Positions 23,080-35,089 of a DNA stretch of 64,000 nt are shown here, piece by piece. The translations under genes were made by a program, and so were the position numbers. Below the pieces are notes generated by a model. That model was not told where the DNA came from and made no database searches. It saw nothing but the letters and a program-made list of their open reading frames with translations. Within the stretch, counting starts at the first letter, position 1. Every line of letters starts with the position of its first letter. The DNA comes from Costus lasius (lineage: Eukaryota; Streptophyta; Magnoliopsida; Zingiberales; Costaceae). The DNA is taken from assembly GCA_027563935.2 (NCBI GenBank), contig CM050449.1, positions 84,227,178 to 84,291,177 of the forward strand, read 5' to 3'.

Positions 23080-24780
23080 TGTTGGGGTATGCCCTTAAGG
23101 CTAATGTTTGAGGCCTGTGGGAATGTAACAAGTATCATGTAATAAACTATTATGTTTATAAAGGCATGGTTGTTATTCAGTTAGTTACATTGTCTGCTGC
23201 AATATATGTTCTTCTGAATAATGTCTCAAAGCTGTTCAGCTGGGCTGACATGCTGTTATGTCCTTAGTCGATGTATCTTGGTGAACATGAGACAACCTTG
23301 ATATGGTTAAGACTAATATGTGTTCTGATCTTATAGGATGCTTCGAGCATGGAATAAGATGTAGACTCATGGGTACATGGGATGTACTGGACAGACCCTA
23401 CTAGGATGTTCAGTTGTTTGTCACAACGTGAATATTCCTTGTATAAGACAAGTGGCACATTTCCTCTGACTTGAGATCACTTGTGTTTTCTAAATGATGA
23501 TTGTCATTATTTTGAGTTAGTTCAATATCATTTGAAACATAATGATTATAGACTATCTTGGATGGTGAGCTTGAGTCAGGTTAGGGCACTAGTGATAGAC
23601 ATAGGATTGCCGTCTCCTTGTTTAAGGAGTGTGATGTTCTAAAGGGGCCCCCTGGATGAGATGATTGAGAGAGTGTATGGCCATACCCAGGTGACAGTGT
23701 TCATCTGATCTAATCATGCTCATCATATTGGAGTTACAAGTTTGACAGACTTGTCCAATAAGAACATCCAGTGGCAAAGGAAATATGTATGCTTTGTGAA
23801 ATGATTCACACTTGTGCTATGGTTTGGGTGTAGTCTTGGAAGACTCTTTCCTTTATATCGGGAGACAGTGATGTGTTGCTAGATACCCCTCACTGATCGT
23901 GATAATGTGAATTATCGTTACCGACATTTAAAGGAAACCCTTAGGGTCGCACAATTTGATGATATGGCTTACTTAAGTCAGATCGTGTGGACTGAATTGT
24001 TTGGGTTCAGTTTTAAGGGATTTAATCTCTGATTGTAAGTGAGATCTGGTCTGATCATGTTTGATTGATTAGGGCTTGAGATCGGTAAGCTTCGATTGAG
24101 AGAATGGATGCCAGATCGGTCAGATCAGGGGCATTAAAGAGATCGACGGTTAGATCTAAAGCCTTAGGGTTTATTTGATCTAGGCCTTGTCGCTTGGCTT
24201 GGTTGGTTCTTAAACCGAACCAATTGAACCAGCTCACTAAAAGAGCGCTTGGTTCATAGGGAGAGGAGTGGGCGACGAGTTCACATAGCGTGAACGTTGG
24301 GATGAGGAGAGGTTACTATTTTTAGTAACCATGATCTCCATGTCGAGTGGGCACTCATCCGAAATAGAGTATTCTCTATTTTCGCCAATTCACTTATTCC
24401 TCTCGCAATTTTTCTTCTCGACTTGGTGTGCGGCGACGCTTGAAGGTTGAGGAGGATTCGGCCAAGGAGAAAGACATCTCTTTTCCCTTTCATTCGACAA
24501 GGACCTCTTGGAACCTTGCTAGCACAAGGAGCACCAAGAGAGATAGCAACATCATCTTGTGTGTGACGACAAGGAGAAGATCTACTTTGATCTTTGCTTC
24601 CAAGGAAACATCTTTCCATGGCGATGGTATGAATGTTTTCTTATTGTTATCAAGTTGATCTTTTGCATGCGTATCGATCTTATAACCCTAATTCCGCAAG
24701 AGAACAATTTTATGCGCCATATGCTCTAAGGGTTATGCTCCCCCATGAAGGGGACCCCCCTTATTTAAGGGGTTCTTTCA
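23080..24780 (+). mobile_element. 5' LTR of the copia element
   Basis: 1701 bp, TG...CA ends. It includes a GC-skewed end with CCCCCATGAAGGGGACCCCCC (about 24740), able to fold. Confidence 0.95.
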
Positions 24781-24782
24781 AC

Positions 24783-24794
24783 TGGTATCAGAGC
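24783..24794 (+). promoter_or_regulatory. Primer-binding site, initiator tRNA-Met type
   Basis: TGGTATCAGAGC, an exact match to the usual plant initiator tRNA-Met primer site, two bases after the LTR. Confidence 0.93.
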
Positions 24795-25694
24795 AGGTTG
24801 AATGCATGTTATCTTGATTGCTTAATGATTTGCGTGATCCATATATGCGAATGTATGCTTAGATCTTCAACATGCGAAAGTTACATGATGAAAATCTTGT
24901 CTATATGTTTATCTTGCGCATGTTAGTTGGCGCTTCTAAGTTGTAGTTTTCTTTTCAAAACTTATACACTTGCGCGACTAATGCTAGATCTAAAGACCTT
25001 ACTGTAAACCCTTAGACGGGTTACTGGGGTTGATGTCACCCCCTAGGTTAGATCCAATCATGTCTGATCAGATCATCTGACAGCCTGAAAGGGTCGACCA
25101 GATAGCACCTTGGCGCAAGCCTATGGTGGCTATAGGTCGACTGCAGACAGGTGTGTAGCGATGTCTGATTGAGACGATTAATGAACGCACCTGAGTTAGG
25201 CCCGGGGTCACTCCCGTTTGCCAGACCTCAGTGTGGTCGTTCAGCCCTAGCGCATGCATAGTTGACTTTTTGGTCGACTCGAGTCAGTTAGGACTTGGTG
25301 CATGCAAGGGCAGTGGATCTGACTAGGTTGGATGAGTGGATCCCTAGTAATGGACCGTTGTAAGGTTGTAGGGCAAATAAGGAAAAATTAAAATTGATCC
25401 CATGGGGTTTTCGAAAATTTTAATTTTTATCATGGATCACATGTTTGCTGATTTGATACATATGTTTGTCTATTTAGTCATATGTGGGCTGCCCATATTA
25501 ATTGTGTGCTGTGCTGGGGCCTGCGTGCCTGTATTAAAATTGTAAATTAATTATTGTGATCTGCGAATCACTGGGTTTTAATTTATAAATGTAAGTGACC
25601 TGCGTGTCACTCTTGTCTAGATAGTTAAATTTGTAATTTAATTAGACAAGAGCACTGAGCACACTTGGCACAGGCGCATGCAGCAATGGCTGGA

Positions 25695-25731
25695 CCAGGT
25701 GGGAGGTCTAGGGTTCGACCCTAGGACCTGG
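25695..25731 (+). other. Hairpin with a T-arm-like loop in the copia leader
   Basis: CTAGGG (25708-25713) pairs with CCCTAG (25719-25724) around TTCGA. Outer CCAGGT (25695-25700) pairs with ACCTGG (25726-25731). The GGTTCGACCC core resembles a tRNA T arm / pol III B box, but no convincing A box was found upstream. Confidence 0.55.
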
Positions 25732-26058
25732 CGCATTTCCTGGTGGGCGCACCAGAGCTGCAGATGGCGCTTAGGTCCAGGTTTGGGCCAAATGAGCAGC
25801 AAAAGACCCATGAAAAGCAAGTGCAGTCTTAAGTTAGGTTAAGGTCTCACTAGGGCTATGGGCTTTTACCACATATGACACATGCTTTCTTTTATTGCAT
25901 AAATATTAGAAATGCATGATAGATTTATCTTTTGCTATCACCATAGGGATTGAATGATAGTAATAAAGATAAAAGACCGTTAAAATCCAACGCTAAAAAT
26001 ATCAAGCTCGTAAGCCTTCTGACGCGAAACCTCACTGTTCTGATTATCGTTGGAGCCG

Positions 26059-26290
26059 TGTTGTACCCACTCAGTGGGCACGTCCATCTATCTTCAGACG
26101 GTGCGGGATTACACCTGCGTGTTACAGAGTAGGGATTTATCCCTTCTCGTTGCTCAGCATAGCACGTGGTGGTCCAGGGAGTAGGTCGGGTCAGCTTGAC
26201 CGTGTTGGCTACATATGTGGCGCATATGGTAGCACATGGAGGCAGCCATCTGTGGGGTCAGAGATTGTGTTGTACCAACTCAGTTGGCAC
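26059..26290 (+). repeat. Paired hairpins in the copia leader related by compensatory change
   Basis: GTACCCACTCAGTGGGCAC (within 26059-26081) and GTACCAACTCAGTTGGCAC (within 26268-26290) are both preceded by TGTT. The stem CCCAC/GTGGG becomes CCAAC/GTTGG, so the C-G pair has become A-T with pairing retained. The two copies start 209 nt apart. Confidence 0.75.
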
Positions 26291-26598
26291 AGTCTGCTGG
26301 ACTGCCCAGATGAAGGGGAATCGCACGGGTTGGCGATCGGCAGGGACTGCCTACCAGAAACTAGTGCTTGTACTCTCTGTGCATCTTATCTCGCCTGAGC
26401 GGGACGCGGAGACCAAGTATGAAATCTGGATCCCATCTCACTAAAAGAGTTCTACTCTTTCGGGCTGTTTTGCTGGATTTTTCACGCCTGATAAAATAGT
26501 GAGAAAAAGAATCTTTCTTAAGTCCTGATTGATTCTTATACATTGATACTGACCTTGCTGTTCTTGCATTGTTGTAGATACCTGCAGCAACGAACACC

Positions 26599-29500
26599 AT
26601 GAACTTCAATGTGCGATCCCTACTGGAAAGGGAGAAGTTTGCTGGGCCGAACTTCTCTGACTGGTTTGGACACCTTAAGATCGTTCTTAAGGTAGAGAGG
26701 AAACTGTATGTCCTCGAGACGGCGATTCCGCCGCAGCCCGCTCCGAACGCCGCAAGGGCGGTTCGGGAAGCCTATGAAAAGCACGTCAATGATAGCATTG
26801 ATGTCGCTTGCCTGATGCTAGCGTCTATGACGCCACCGCTGCAGCGTCAGCATGAGGATATGTCTGCTATAGACATGATAGCGAACCTCAAGATGCTGTA
26901 TGCTGCACAGGCGAGGACTGAGCGCTATAATTTGACAAAGCTCTTCTTTCAGAGCAAACTGGCTGAAGGGAGCCCAGTGGGAGCTCACGTGCTCAAGATG
27001 ATTGGGCACAAGGAGGCTCTAGAGAAACTGGGGCATACCATCAACCAGGAGCTTGCTGTGGACATTATTCTATAGTCTCTCCCGCCTTCATTCGACGCGT
27101 TCATTATTAATTTTAATATGAACAAAATCGATTGTACTCCGGCAGAGCTGCTGAATATGCTCTTGACCACTGAGGAGACTCTGAAGGGTAAGCCTTCAAC
27201 CTCTGTCTTGATGGTTCCTTCAAGGAACAAGAAGAAGGGGAAGAAGGGCAAGGCCCCGGTCAAGAACTACAGCAAGGTTCTGAAGCAAAAGGTGAAGCGG
27301 TCCAAGGAATACAGGTGTTTCCACTGTGGCCAGCTGGGTCACTGGAAAAAGGACTGTAAAGCGCTCCAAGGAGATAAGAGGGGAAGCTTTGCTTCTGGCT
27401 CAGGTATATTCGTGACTGAGGTCATGTTTTCTTCTTCTGTATCATGGGTGTTGGACACTGCATGTGGAGTTCACATTTGTTCAAATGTACAGGAACTCAA
27501 GAGAAGAAGGCAGGTGGGACAGCATGAGGTGGACCTATGCGTTGGAAACGGGGCACGGGTTGCTGCTGTTGCTGTAGGAGACTACTTTATTTCTTTACCA
27601 TCTGGACTTGTATTGGAACTGAACAGTTGTTACTTTGTTCCCAGTATAACTAAAAATATTATCTCCATTCCTGCTCTTGTCAGGAAGGGATTTTCCTTTG
27701 AATGCAATATTTCAAAGTGTGTTTTATCATTTGATAATATTGTTTATGCAACTGGTTCAATTAATAATGGGTTATTCATGTTGGACATGGAAAGTTCCAT
27801 ACATAATGTTGATATTAAGAAAGCCAAGTATGCTGATGACAGCACCTTGCTATGGCATAGTCGTTTAGGCCATATAAACGAGAAACGCATTAAGCGGTTG
27901 CATGATCATGGACTGCTGGGATCATTCTCCTATAAGGAGATTGATACATGCAAAGCTTGTTTGATGGGTAAAATGACGAAGTCTCCTTTTCCTCACAAAG
28001 GTCAAAGGGCTTCAGGTTTACTTGACCTTATACACAGCGATGTGTGTGGGCCTTTTAGTAAACATGCCAGAGGTGGCTATCAGTACTTCATTACCTTTAC
28101 TGATGATTTCAGTAGATATGGGTATGTCTATCTGATGAGACATAAAAGTGAATCTTTTGACAAGTTCAAAGAGTTTAAGAATGAAGTACAAAATCAGCTA
28201 GGCCGTAATATCAAGGCACTTCGCTCAGATCGAGGTGGTGAATACCTAAGTCATGCATTTACTGACTATCTAAAAGAGTGTGGGATTATCTCACAGCTCA
28301 CTCCGCCTGGAACACCGCAATGGAATGGTGTGTCCGAAAGGAGAAATAGAACATTACTAGATATGGTTCGTTCTATGATGAGTCAGGCTACTCTTCCATA
28401 CTCCTTTTGGGGTTTTGCACTGGAAACAGCTGCAAAGGTACTAAACCGAGTGCCATCCAAGGCAGTTTCAAAGACGCCATATGAGTTATGGTATGGGAAA
28501 CAGCCAAGCTTGACATTTATCAGGATCTGGGGCTGCGAGGCTTATGTCAAAAAGCTCGCCTCTAGGAAACTAGAGAGCAGATCTGACAAATGTATCTTTG
28601 TCGGTTACCCTAAGGAAACTAAGGGTTATTATTTCTACGACCCCAAAGAGAACAAGGTTTTTGTTGCTCGGACGGCCATATTTCTTGAGAAGGAATTTCT
28701 TCTGCAAGAGGCAAGTGGGAGAGAAATAAAGCTGGATGAGAATCCAGAAGAAGGACAAAGTGACCAAGCACAGTTGGATGAGCCTGAGCCGGTAGAACAG
28801 GTTATTGAACAACCTGAGGCTCAGATATCACGGGAACCGCGAAGATCGGGTAGGATCCGTCGACAGCCTGAGCGCTATGACGGAGTCTACATCATTGATA
28901 ATGATGAACCCCTTACTTATGCGGATGCGGTCAGTGGACCGGAGTCAGCGAGATGGCTTGAAGCTATGCGCGCCGAGATGGACTCCATGTCAGATAACCA
29001 AGTTTGGGATTTGGTTGATCCGCCTCCGGGAGTTATCCCTATAGGCTGTAAATGGATCTTCAAGAAGAAGATTGACATGGATGGTAACGTGGTTACCTAT
29101 AAAGGCAGGCTAGTTGCGAAAGGTTTCAAACAAATCTACGGGATAGATTATGATGAAACTTTCTCACCTGTAGCCATGTTTAAGTCTATTCGGATTCTTT
29201 TCGCGATAGCTGCATATTATGATTATGAGATTTGGCAGATGGATGTGAAAACAGCTTTCCTTAATGGAAATCTGGATGAGGATGTGTATATGACACAACC
29301 AGAAGGTTTCACTAATCCAGCAGATCGTCATAAGATATGCAAGTTAAAGAAGTCTATTTATGGACTTAAACAAGCATCGAGAAGCTGGAACATTCGTTTT
29401 GATGAATCAGTCACTGAATTTGGTTTCATCAAGAACGAGGATGACCCGTGCGTATATAAGAGGTTTAGTGGGAGCGTGATTATTTTCCTAGTCCTCTACG

Positions 29501-30480
29501 TCGATGACATCTTGATCATTGGAAATGACATTCCTGAAATGCATGCTGTTAAAGCATGGCTGAGGAAATGTTTCCAGATGAAAGATCTAGGAGAAGCAGC
29601 CTATGTGTTAGGTGTGAAGATCTACAGGGATAGATCTAAGAGGCTTCTCGGGCTGTGCCAGAGTACTTACATCGATAAGGTCCTGGAGAGATTTCGCTTA
29701 GAGAATTCTAAGAAAGGATATCTTCCAGTCAGACATGGTCTGAATCTTTCGAAGAGTCAGTGTCCACAAACACAGACTGAGAAAGATGAAATGAACAATA
29801 CGCCTTATGCTTCGGCTATTGGTTCTATAATGTATGCGATGTTGTGTACTCGCCCAGACGTCGCTTACGGGTTAAGCGTGACCAGTCGTTACCAGAGTAA
29901 TCCAGGTTTGGCGCACTGGATTGCAGTCAAGAACATCCTAAAATATCTGCGGAGGACCAAAGATATGTTCTTGATATATGGTGGTCAGGAAGAACTCAGT
30001 ATTGAAGGATATACTGACGCTTCGTTCCAGTCTGACCAGGATGATTTCCGATCGCAATCAGGCTATGTTTTTAGCTTGAATGGAGGTGCAGTGGTGTGGA
30101 AAAGTTTCAAACAGTCAACTGTTGCTGATTCCACAACAGAAGCCGAGTATGTCGCAGCCTCGGAAGCATCCAAGGAGGCAGTCTGGATTCGTAAGTTCGT
30201 GAGAGAACTTGGTGTTGTTCCTTCGAGTGTCGATCCTTTGGTTATCTTCTGTGATAACACTGGAGCAATCGCACAAGCAAAGGAACCACGGTCGCACCAG
30301 AAGTCCAAGCACATACTGAGACGGTTTCATTTGATCAGGGAGATCATTGATCGTGGCGAGATCAAAGTATGCAAGGTTCATACAGACGACAATCTGGCAG
30401 ACCCGCTTACCAAGCCTCTGGCGCAGCAGAAGCATGAGAAGCACTGTAATAATATGGGTTTGAAGTTTTTCAACCATTAG
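26599..30480 (+). pseudogene. Copia gag-pol polyprotein with one nonsense codon
   Basis: 1293 codons from ATG 26599, interrupted only by TAG at 27073-27075, within gag; the frame is the same before and after. Gag is about residues 1-235, with zinc knuckle CFHCGQLGHWKKDC at 240-253. The protease active-site triad reads D286-T-A rather than D-T-G. Integrase has a zinc-binding region (HSRLGH...CKAC) and catalytic D481, D544 and E580. Reverse transcriptase has YVDD at 967-970. RNase H has YTDAS, TEAEY and CDN motifs, ending with NLADPLTKPL. CAG to TAG would explain the stop. The lineage is probably near Tork but was not tested. The polyprotein would make virus-like particles and copy and integrate the element. 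Confidence 0.93.
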
Positions 30481-30488
30481 ATTAAGTG

Positions 30489-30500
30489 CAAGTGGGAGAT
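30489..30500 (+). promoter_or_regulatory. Polypurine tract of the copia element
   Basis: CAAGTGGGAGAT directly precedes the 3' LTR at 30501. Confidence 0.85.
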
Positions 30501-32201
30501 TGTTGGGGTATGCCCTTAAGGCTAATGTTTGAGGCCTGTGGGAATGTAACAAGTATCATGTAATAAACTATTATGTTTATAAAGGCATGGTTGTTATTCA
30601 GTTAGTTACATTGTCTGCTGCAATATATGTTCTTCTGAATAATGTCTCAAAGCTGTTCAGCTGGGCTGACATGCTGTTATGTCCTTAGTCGATGTATCTT
30701 GGTGAACATGAGACAACCTTGATATGGTTAAGACTAATATGTGTTCTGATCTTATAGGATGCTTCGAGCATGGAATAAGATGTAGACTCATGGGTACATG
30801 GGATGTACTGGACAGACCCTACTAGGATGTTCAGTTGTTTGTCACAACGTGAATATTCCTTGTATAAGACAAGTGGCACATTTCCTCTGACTTGAGATCA
30901 CTTGTGTTTTCTAAATGATGATTGTCATTATTTTGAGTTAGTTCAATATCATTTGAAACATAATGATTATAGACTATCTTGGATGGTGAGCTTGAGTCAG
31001 GTTAGGGCACTAGTGATAGACATAGGATTGCCGTCTCCTTGTTTAAGGAGTGTGATGTTCTAAAGGGGCCCCCTGGATGAGATGATTGAGAGAGTGTATG
31101 GCCATACCCAGGTGACAGTGTTCATCTGATCTAATCATGCTCATCATATTGGAGTTACAAGTTTGACAGACTTGTCCAATAAGAACATCCAGTGGCAAAG
31201 GAAATATGTATGCTTTGTGAAATGATTCACACTTGTGCTATGGTTTGGGTGTAGTCTTGGAAGACTCTTTCCTTTATATCGGGAGACAGTGATGTGTTGC
31301 TAGATACCCCTCACTGATCGTGATAATGTGAATTATCGTTACCGACATTTAAAGGAAACCCTTAGGGTCGCACAATTTGATGATATGGCTTACTTAAGTC
31401 AGATCGTGTGGACTGAATTGTTTGGGTTCAGTTTTAAGGGATTTAATCTCTGATTGTAAGTGAGATCTGGTCTGATCATGTTTGATTGATTAGGGCTTGA
31501 GATCGGTAAGCTTCGATTGAGAGAATGGATGCCAGATCGGTCAGATCAGGGGCATTAAAGAGATCGACGGTTAGATCTAAAGCCTTAGGGTTTATTTGAT
31601 CTAGGCCTTGTCGCTTGGCTTGGTTGGTTCTTAAACCGAACCAATTGAACCAGCTCACTAAAAGAGCGCTTGGTTCATAGGGAGAGGAGTGGGCGACGAG
31701 TTCACATAGCGTGAACGTTGGGATGAGGAGAGGTTACTATTTTTAGTAACCATGATCTCCATGTCGAGTGGGCACTCATCCGAAATAGAGTATTCTCTAT
31801 TTTCGCCAATTCACTTATTCCTCTCGCAATTTTTCTTCTCGACTTGGTGTGCGGCGACGCTTGAAGGTTGAGGAGGATTCGGCCAAGGAGAAAGACATCT
31901 CTTTTCCCTTTCATTCGACAAGGACCTCTTGGAACCTTGCTAGCACAAGGAGCACCAAGAGAGATAGCAACATCATCTTGTGTGTGACGACAAGGAGAAG
32001 ATCTACTTTGATCTTTGCTTCCAAGGAAACATCTTTCCATGGCGATGGTATGAATGTTTTCTTATTGTTATCAAGTTGATCTTTTGCATGCGTATCGATC
32101 TTATAACCCTAATTCCGCAAGAGAACAATTTTATGCGCCATATGCTCTAAGGGTTATGCTCCCCCATGAAGGGGACCCCCCTTATTTAAGGGGTTCTTTC
32201 A
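30501..32201 (+). mobile_element. 3' LTR of the copia element
   Basis: 1701 bp, apparently identical to the 5' LTR. It is followed by AACCT (32202-32206). Confidence 0.95.
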
Positions 32202-32206
32202 AACCT

Positions 32207-33187
32207 CTCTCTTGATTTGAATTTTGTATGGACAGTTATTCTTTAAAAACTCACCCACGCATGTGTTGACTTAGTGAATGCATGTGTGTAAGCTCATAGG
32301 GCCCAACTTTCCAGTCACCAACTAGTTGACCAGTGAAGAATGGGATAGTTGTCCCTTGTATTCGATGGTTTGTCGACTTGATTCATGATGTCTAGTATGG
32401 TCCATTGCTTAGACTTAAGTGATGGGACCCACTAATAAGTCATGGACTCAAGGGTTTGGTGCATAAGGGTATAATGGGCATGAATGGTGCATAAAGACTT
32501 GATCTTGGTGCATGATGGAAAGCCTTGGCCCATTGGGCAAGGGCTCAGCTCCTATGATTTGGTCTTCGCACATGAAGGAAAGCTTTGTCTTCTTTGGCAA
32601 GTGGTTAGCGCCAATGGCATGTTCATAGTAGTTTTGGCAAGAGCTTAGGATCTTTCCTTTGCTCCATGTGCCCACAACCCTAGCCAGCCCTCTTGGTGTC
32701 CTCGCCTCTCAAGCCCCAGCCGTACCTCTTTGATACTTGGTGCCACTTATATATGTGTGATGTTGCCACCCCCTCTTGGCTAAGGCATGATCCTCTTCCT
32801 TGGCACAAGCAATCAGTGTGGGGCGAGCCTTCATCCTTTCCTTGGCGCAAGTGTCCATGGCAGCTTCCTCCTTCTTGGTGCATCCTTGGAGGTTTGCATA
32901 AGTGATAGATGGGCTCTCTCCCTAGGGGTGGATCTTCTTCCTAATGCTAGCACCGGACAAGGAAGAAGATAACTCGAGGAGTCCATTGTGTATGAGACTA
33001 CAGAGGGCTCACGCTTGCGCGCCTATACATCGACTTCTCTTAGCACGCTCTCAAGGTATCTCATCTATCTCATCGTGTCGATCCCCTCGCATGATCAATC
33101 CTACTGGATTTTTAGGATAGGCCTATTTTGGGCAATGCTTTCACTGTGTACTATTAAAAATTTAAAAATGTTTAGGGTTTCCTAACA
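32207..33187 (+). mobile_element. Truncated copia-type LTR, 3' portion
   Basis: From about 32420 to 33187 the sequence parallels the 3' half of the solo LTR 45223-47196: CACTAATAAGT, then GCTAGCACCGG, then GAGACTACAGAGGGC, then CATCGTGTCGA, and an LTR-like end GGGTTTCCTAACA. The 5' half is missing and 32207-32420 is unassigned. TTGGCGCA-type words recur. Confidence 0.65.
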
Positions 33188-33351
33188 TAAATATGGATTA
33201 TTACTACGTCTACCAATTTCGAAATACTCATGGGTGTCAATATCCATGGATATTATTATATGACATCTGAAGTTCAAAAGCAATGTCTCTGTCTTTGTGG
33301 TGGGGGGATCAGTTTTCTAAATATGGAATATTCATTGTCACTCTAGAGTCA
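33188..33351. other. Short unassigned spacer
   Basis: 164 bp between two LTR pieces. Nothing recognisable. Confidence 0.4.
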
Positions 33352-35089
33352 TGTTTTTTGGTAAACCCTGGGCCAATTTTTAAAACAAAATAAGAGCAGA
33401 AGCGATGGCACAAAATAGATTTTTCGATACACAGAAAGAGGCTTGCACCAAGAAGCCTTGTTCTCGCCCTCTGATGTTGTTCACGCCAATGATCAATAAC
33501 ACAGGGGTGGCAAGGAACAATTATATAGGCGCAATGGAGAGATGTGGGCGGTTAAGGGTAATAGGAAGGCTTGAGTGATTAGGGCAAGATTCAAGGTAAT
33601 CAACCAATCGATTACCTTGATCGTCTCCCCTAATTCCATATGCGCCAAAGCCTTGCTAGCCAAGCAAGCTTAGAGGCAGTCATATGCGCTCAAGGCATGC
33701 CATAAGTGGTGATCCCTCCACTCTTGCACCTAGACCTAGTCAAAGCCGCCAAGAGGGATGCCAAATAAGGCATAAGGCGTTAGTCCTAATCCAATTAGGA
33801 ATTCATGCGCCCAAGGCTTGCCATAGTGGCCAAGCAATCCTTCCATGATTGTCTCATGTAATTAAATCGTATCAAATCTGATTTGACAAATCTCAATCAC
33901 AAAGTATGATGCCTAATGTGGTCATAGGCCCCACTCCTAATCCAATTAGGAGTCCATGCGCCTAGGGCAAATTATCATCTCCATTCAGCCCTTCAGCCCA
34001 TTAATCTCATCCTTACAACCCATTAGGCCATGCCTTACTTCAATAAGCAAGTCAATTAAGCCATCAGACTCAATCTGATGCAACCTTGGATAAATATGGC
34101 TAACCATGGTTAACCCGGGGTCAACCTGCCATAAATGAAGTTTGGCCCTAATAGGTCTCCTCCATCTCATCAGGCACATTGGCGCTGATAGAATCTCCCA
34201 AATAGATTCGAGTCATGAAATAACTCGATTTAAAGGATACCCGATCAATATGAGAACTCGAGTATCAAGGTGTGTGACCCTATAGGTTCCTCTGACGTTG
34301 GTAGTGATAAACTCATATCATCACAAGTAGTGAGTGACACTTAGCAATTTGGAATGGATATCAATATTGAGATCCTCATCGTCGCAACAAGGTATATATG
34401 CATTACAGTCCCTTTGTCAAATTGATATTCGATTGGACAAAGTGTGTCACCACTATGTTTATACCCAATCTCATGGTCATGACTAAATTAGGCTTTCAAG
34501 TGAGTATGGCCATAAACTTTTAGCCATGCATCGATATGGGGCCCGTGGATATCAAGCTTCTCTCAGGAAGGGGCAAATCCTATATCTATACATTGATCTT
34601 CTCATATGGGTCGTGACATACTCAATGACAACCGTTATAACCTCCCAGTTACGGTGAGGTGTTAGGTTGTATCAAAGTATGTCCCTAACCATATAGAAGA
34701 GTCAATGACCTCAAGTCAAGAGATTAATGCATCTCTTGTCACTTGTGAGGTTAACTCATGACACCAAGTTAGAGCCTCATAGCGGGTCGGTCCAGTATAT
34801 CCACCACTGATATACCTATATGCCTGCGTTAGCACCACATGTCTAACCAACCCATATACCAGTCTCACATGTACTTGAGGTGTCCCTTATCCACTCAGGT
34901 ATTGTTTAGGGACATAAGTTCAATCCCAGATGAAATCTATCTCCAGAGACATTATCATGCAAATGTACAAATGACGCAAATGTAAACACAGCATAATAAT
35001 GATAATGTCAGAATGATATATATAAAATATCATTATCAAGTAGCACAATAAATGAACCAACAACAGGTCCTAGGGTATAAACACCAACA
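33352..35089 (-). mobile_element. Copia-type LTR on the minus strand
   Basis: Read on the minus strand it begins TGTTGGTGTTTATACCCTAG at 35089 and follows the solo LTR 45223-47196 and the LTR at 62901: a shared GTGAGACTGGTATATGGG, a GGTGCTAACGCAGGCATATA segment, and GACTTGAGGTCATTGA. It ends near 33352 with GGGTTTACCAAAAAACA, a degraded LTR end. I found no matching 5-bp duplication, so it may be rearranged or truncated. Confidence 0.75.

Larger units (their letters stand above)
24795..26598 (+). other. Copia leader (1.8 kb) with strong hairpins
   Basis: No gag-like frame is present. Two similar hairpins lie at 26059-26081 and 26268-26290, and a longer hairpin at 25695-25731. The leader of an LTR element normally carries packaging and dimerisation signals; assigning that role here is inference. 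Confidence 0.6.
23080..32201 (+). mobile_element. Complete young Ty1/copia element, 9122 bp
   Basis: LTRs 23080-24780 and 30501-32201 are both 1701 bp (TGTTGGGGTA ... TTCTTTCA), and I saw no difference between them in the stretches compared. The target duplication is AACCT (23075-23079 and 32202-32206). A primer site is present at 24783, a 1.8-kb leader, gag-pol and a polypurine tract before 30501. The order integrase before reverse transcriptase identifies Ty1/copia. The gag-pol has one nonsense codon and an altered protease triad, so despite its youth this copy may depend on proteins made by others. Confidence 0.96.

Noticed and set aside
23264..24658. ORFs in the copia 5' LTR, exactly repeated at 30685-32079
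   Set aside because: LTR sequence; no coding features.
33352..35089. Complete solo LTR with a target duplication
   Set aside because: The start matches the family, but the two flanks (AGTCA and GGGAG) do not match and the end is degraded, so only an LTR fragment or rearranged LTR is claimed.
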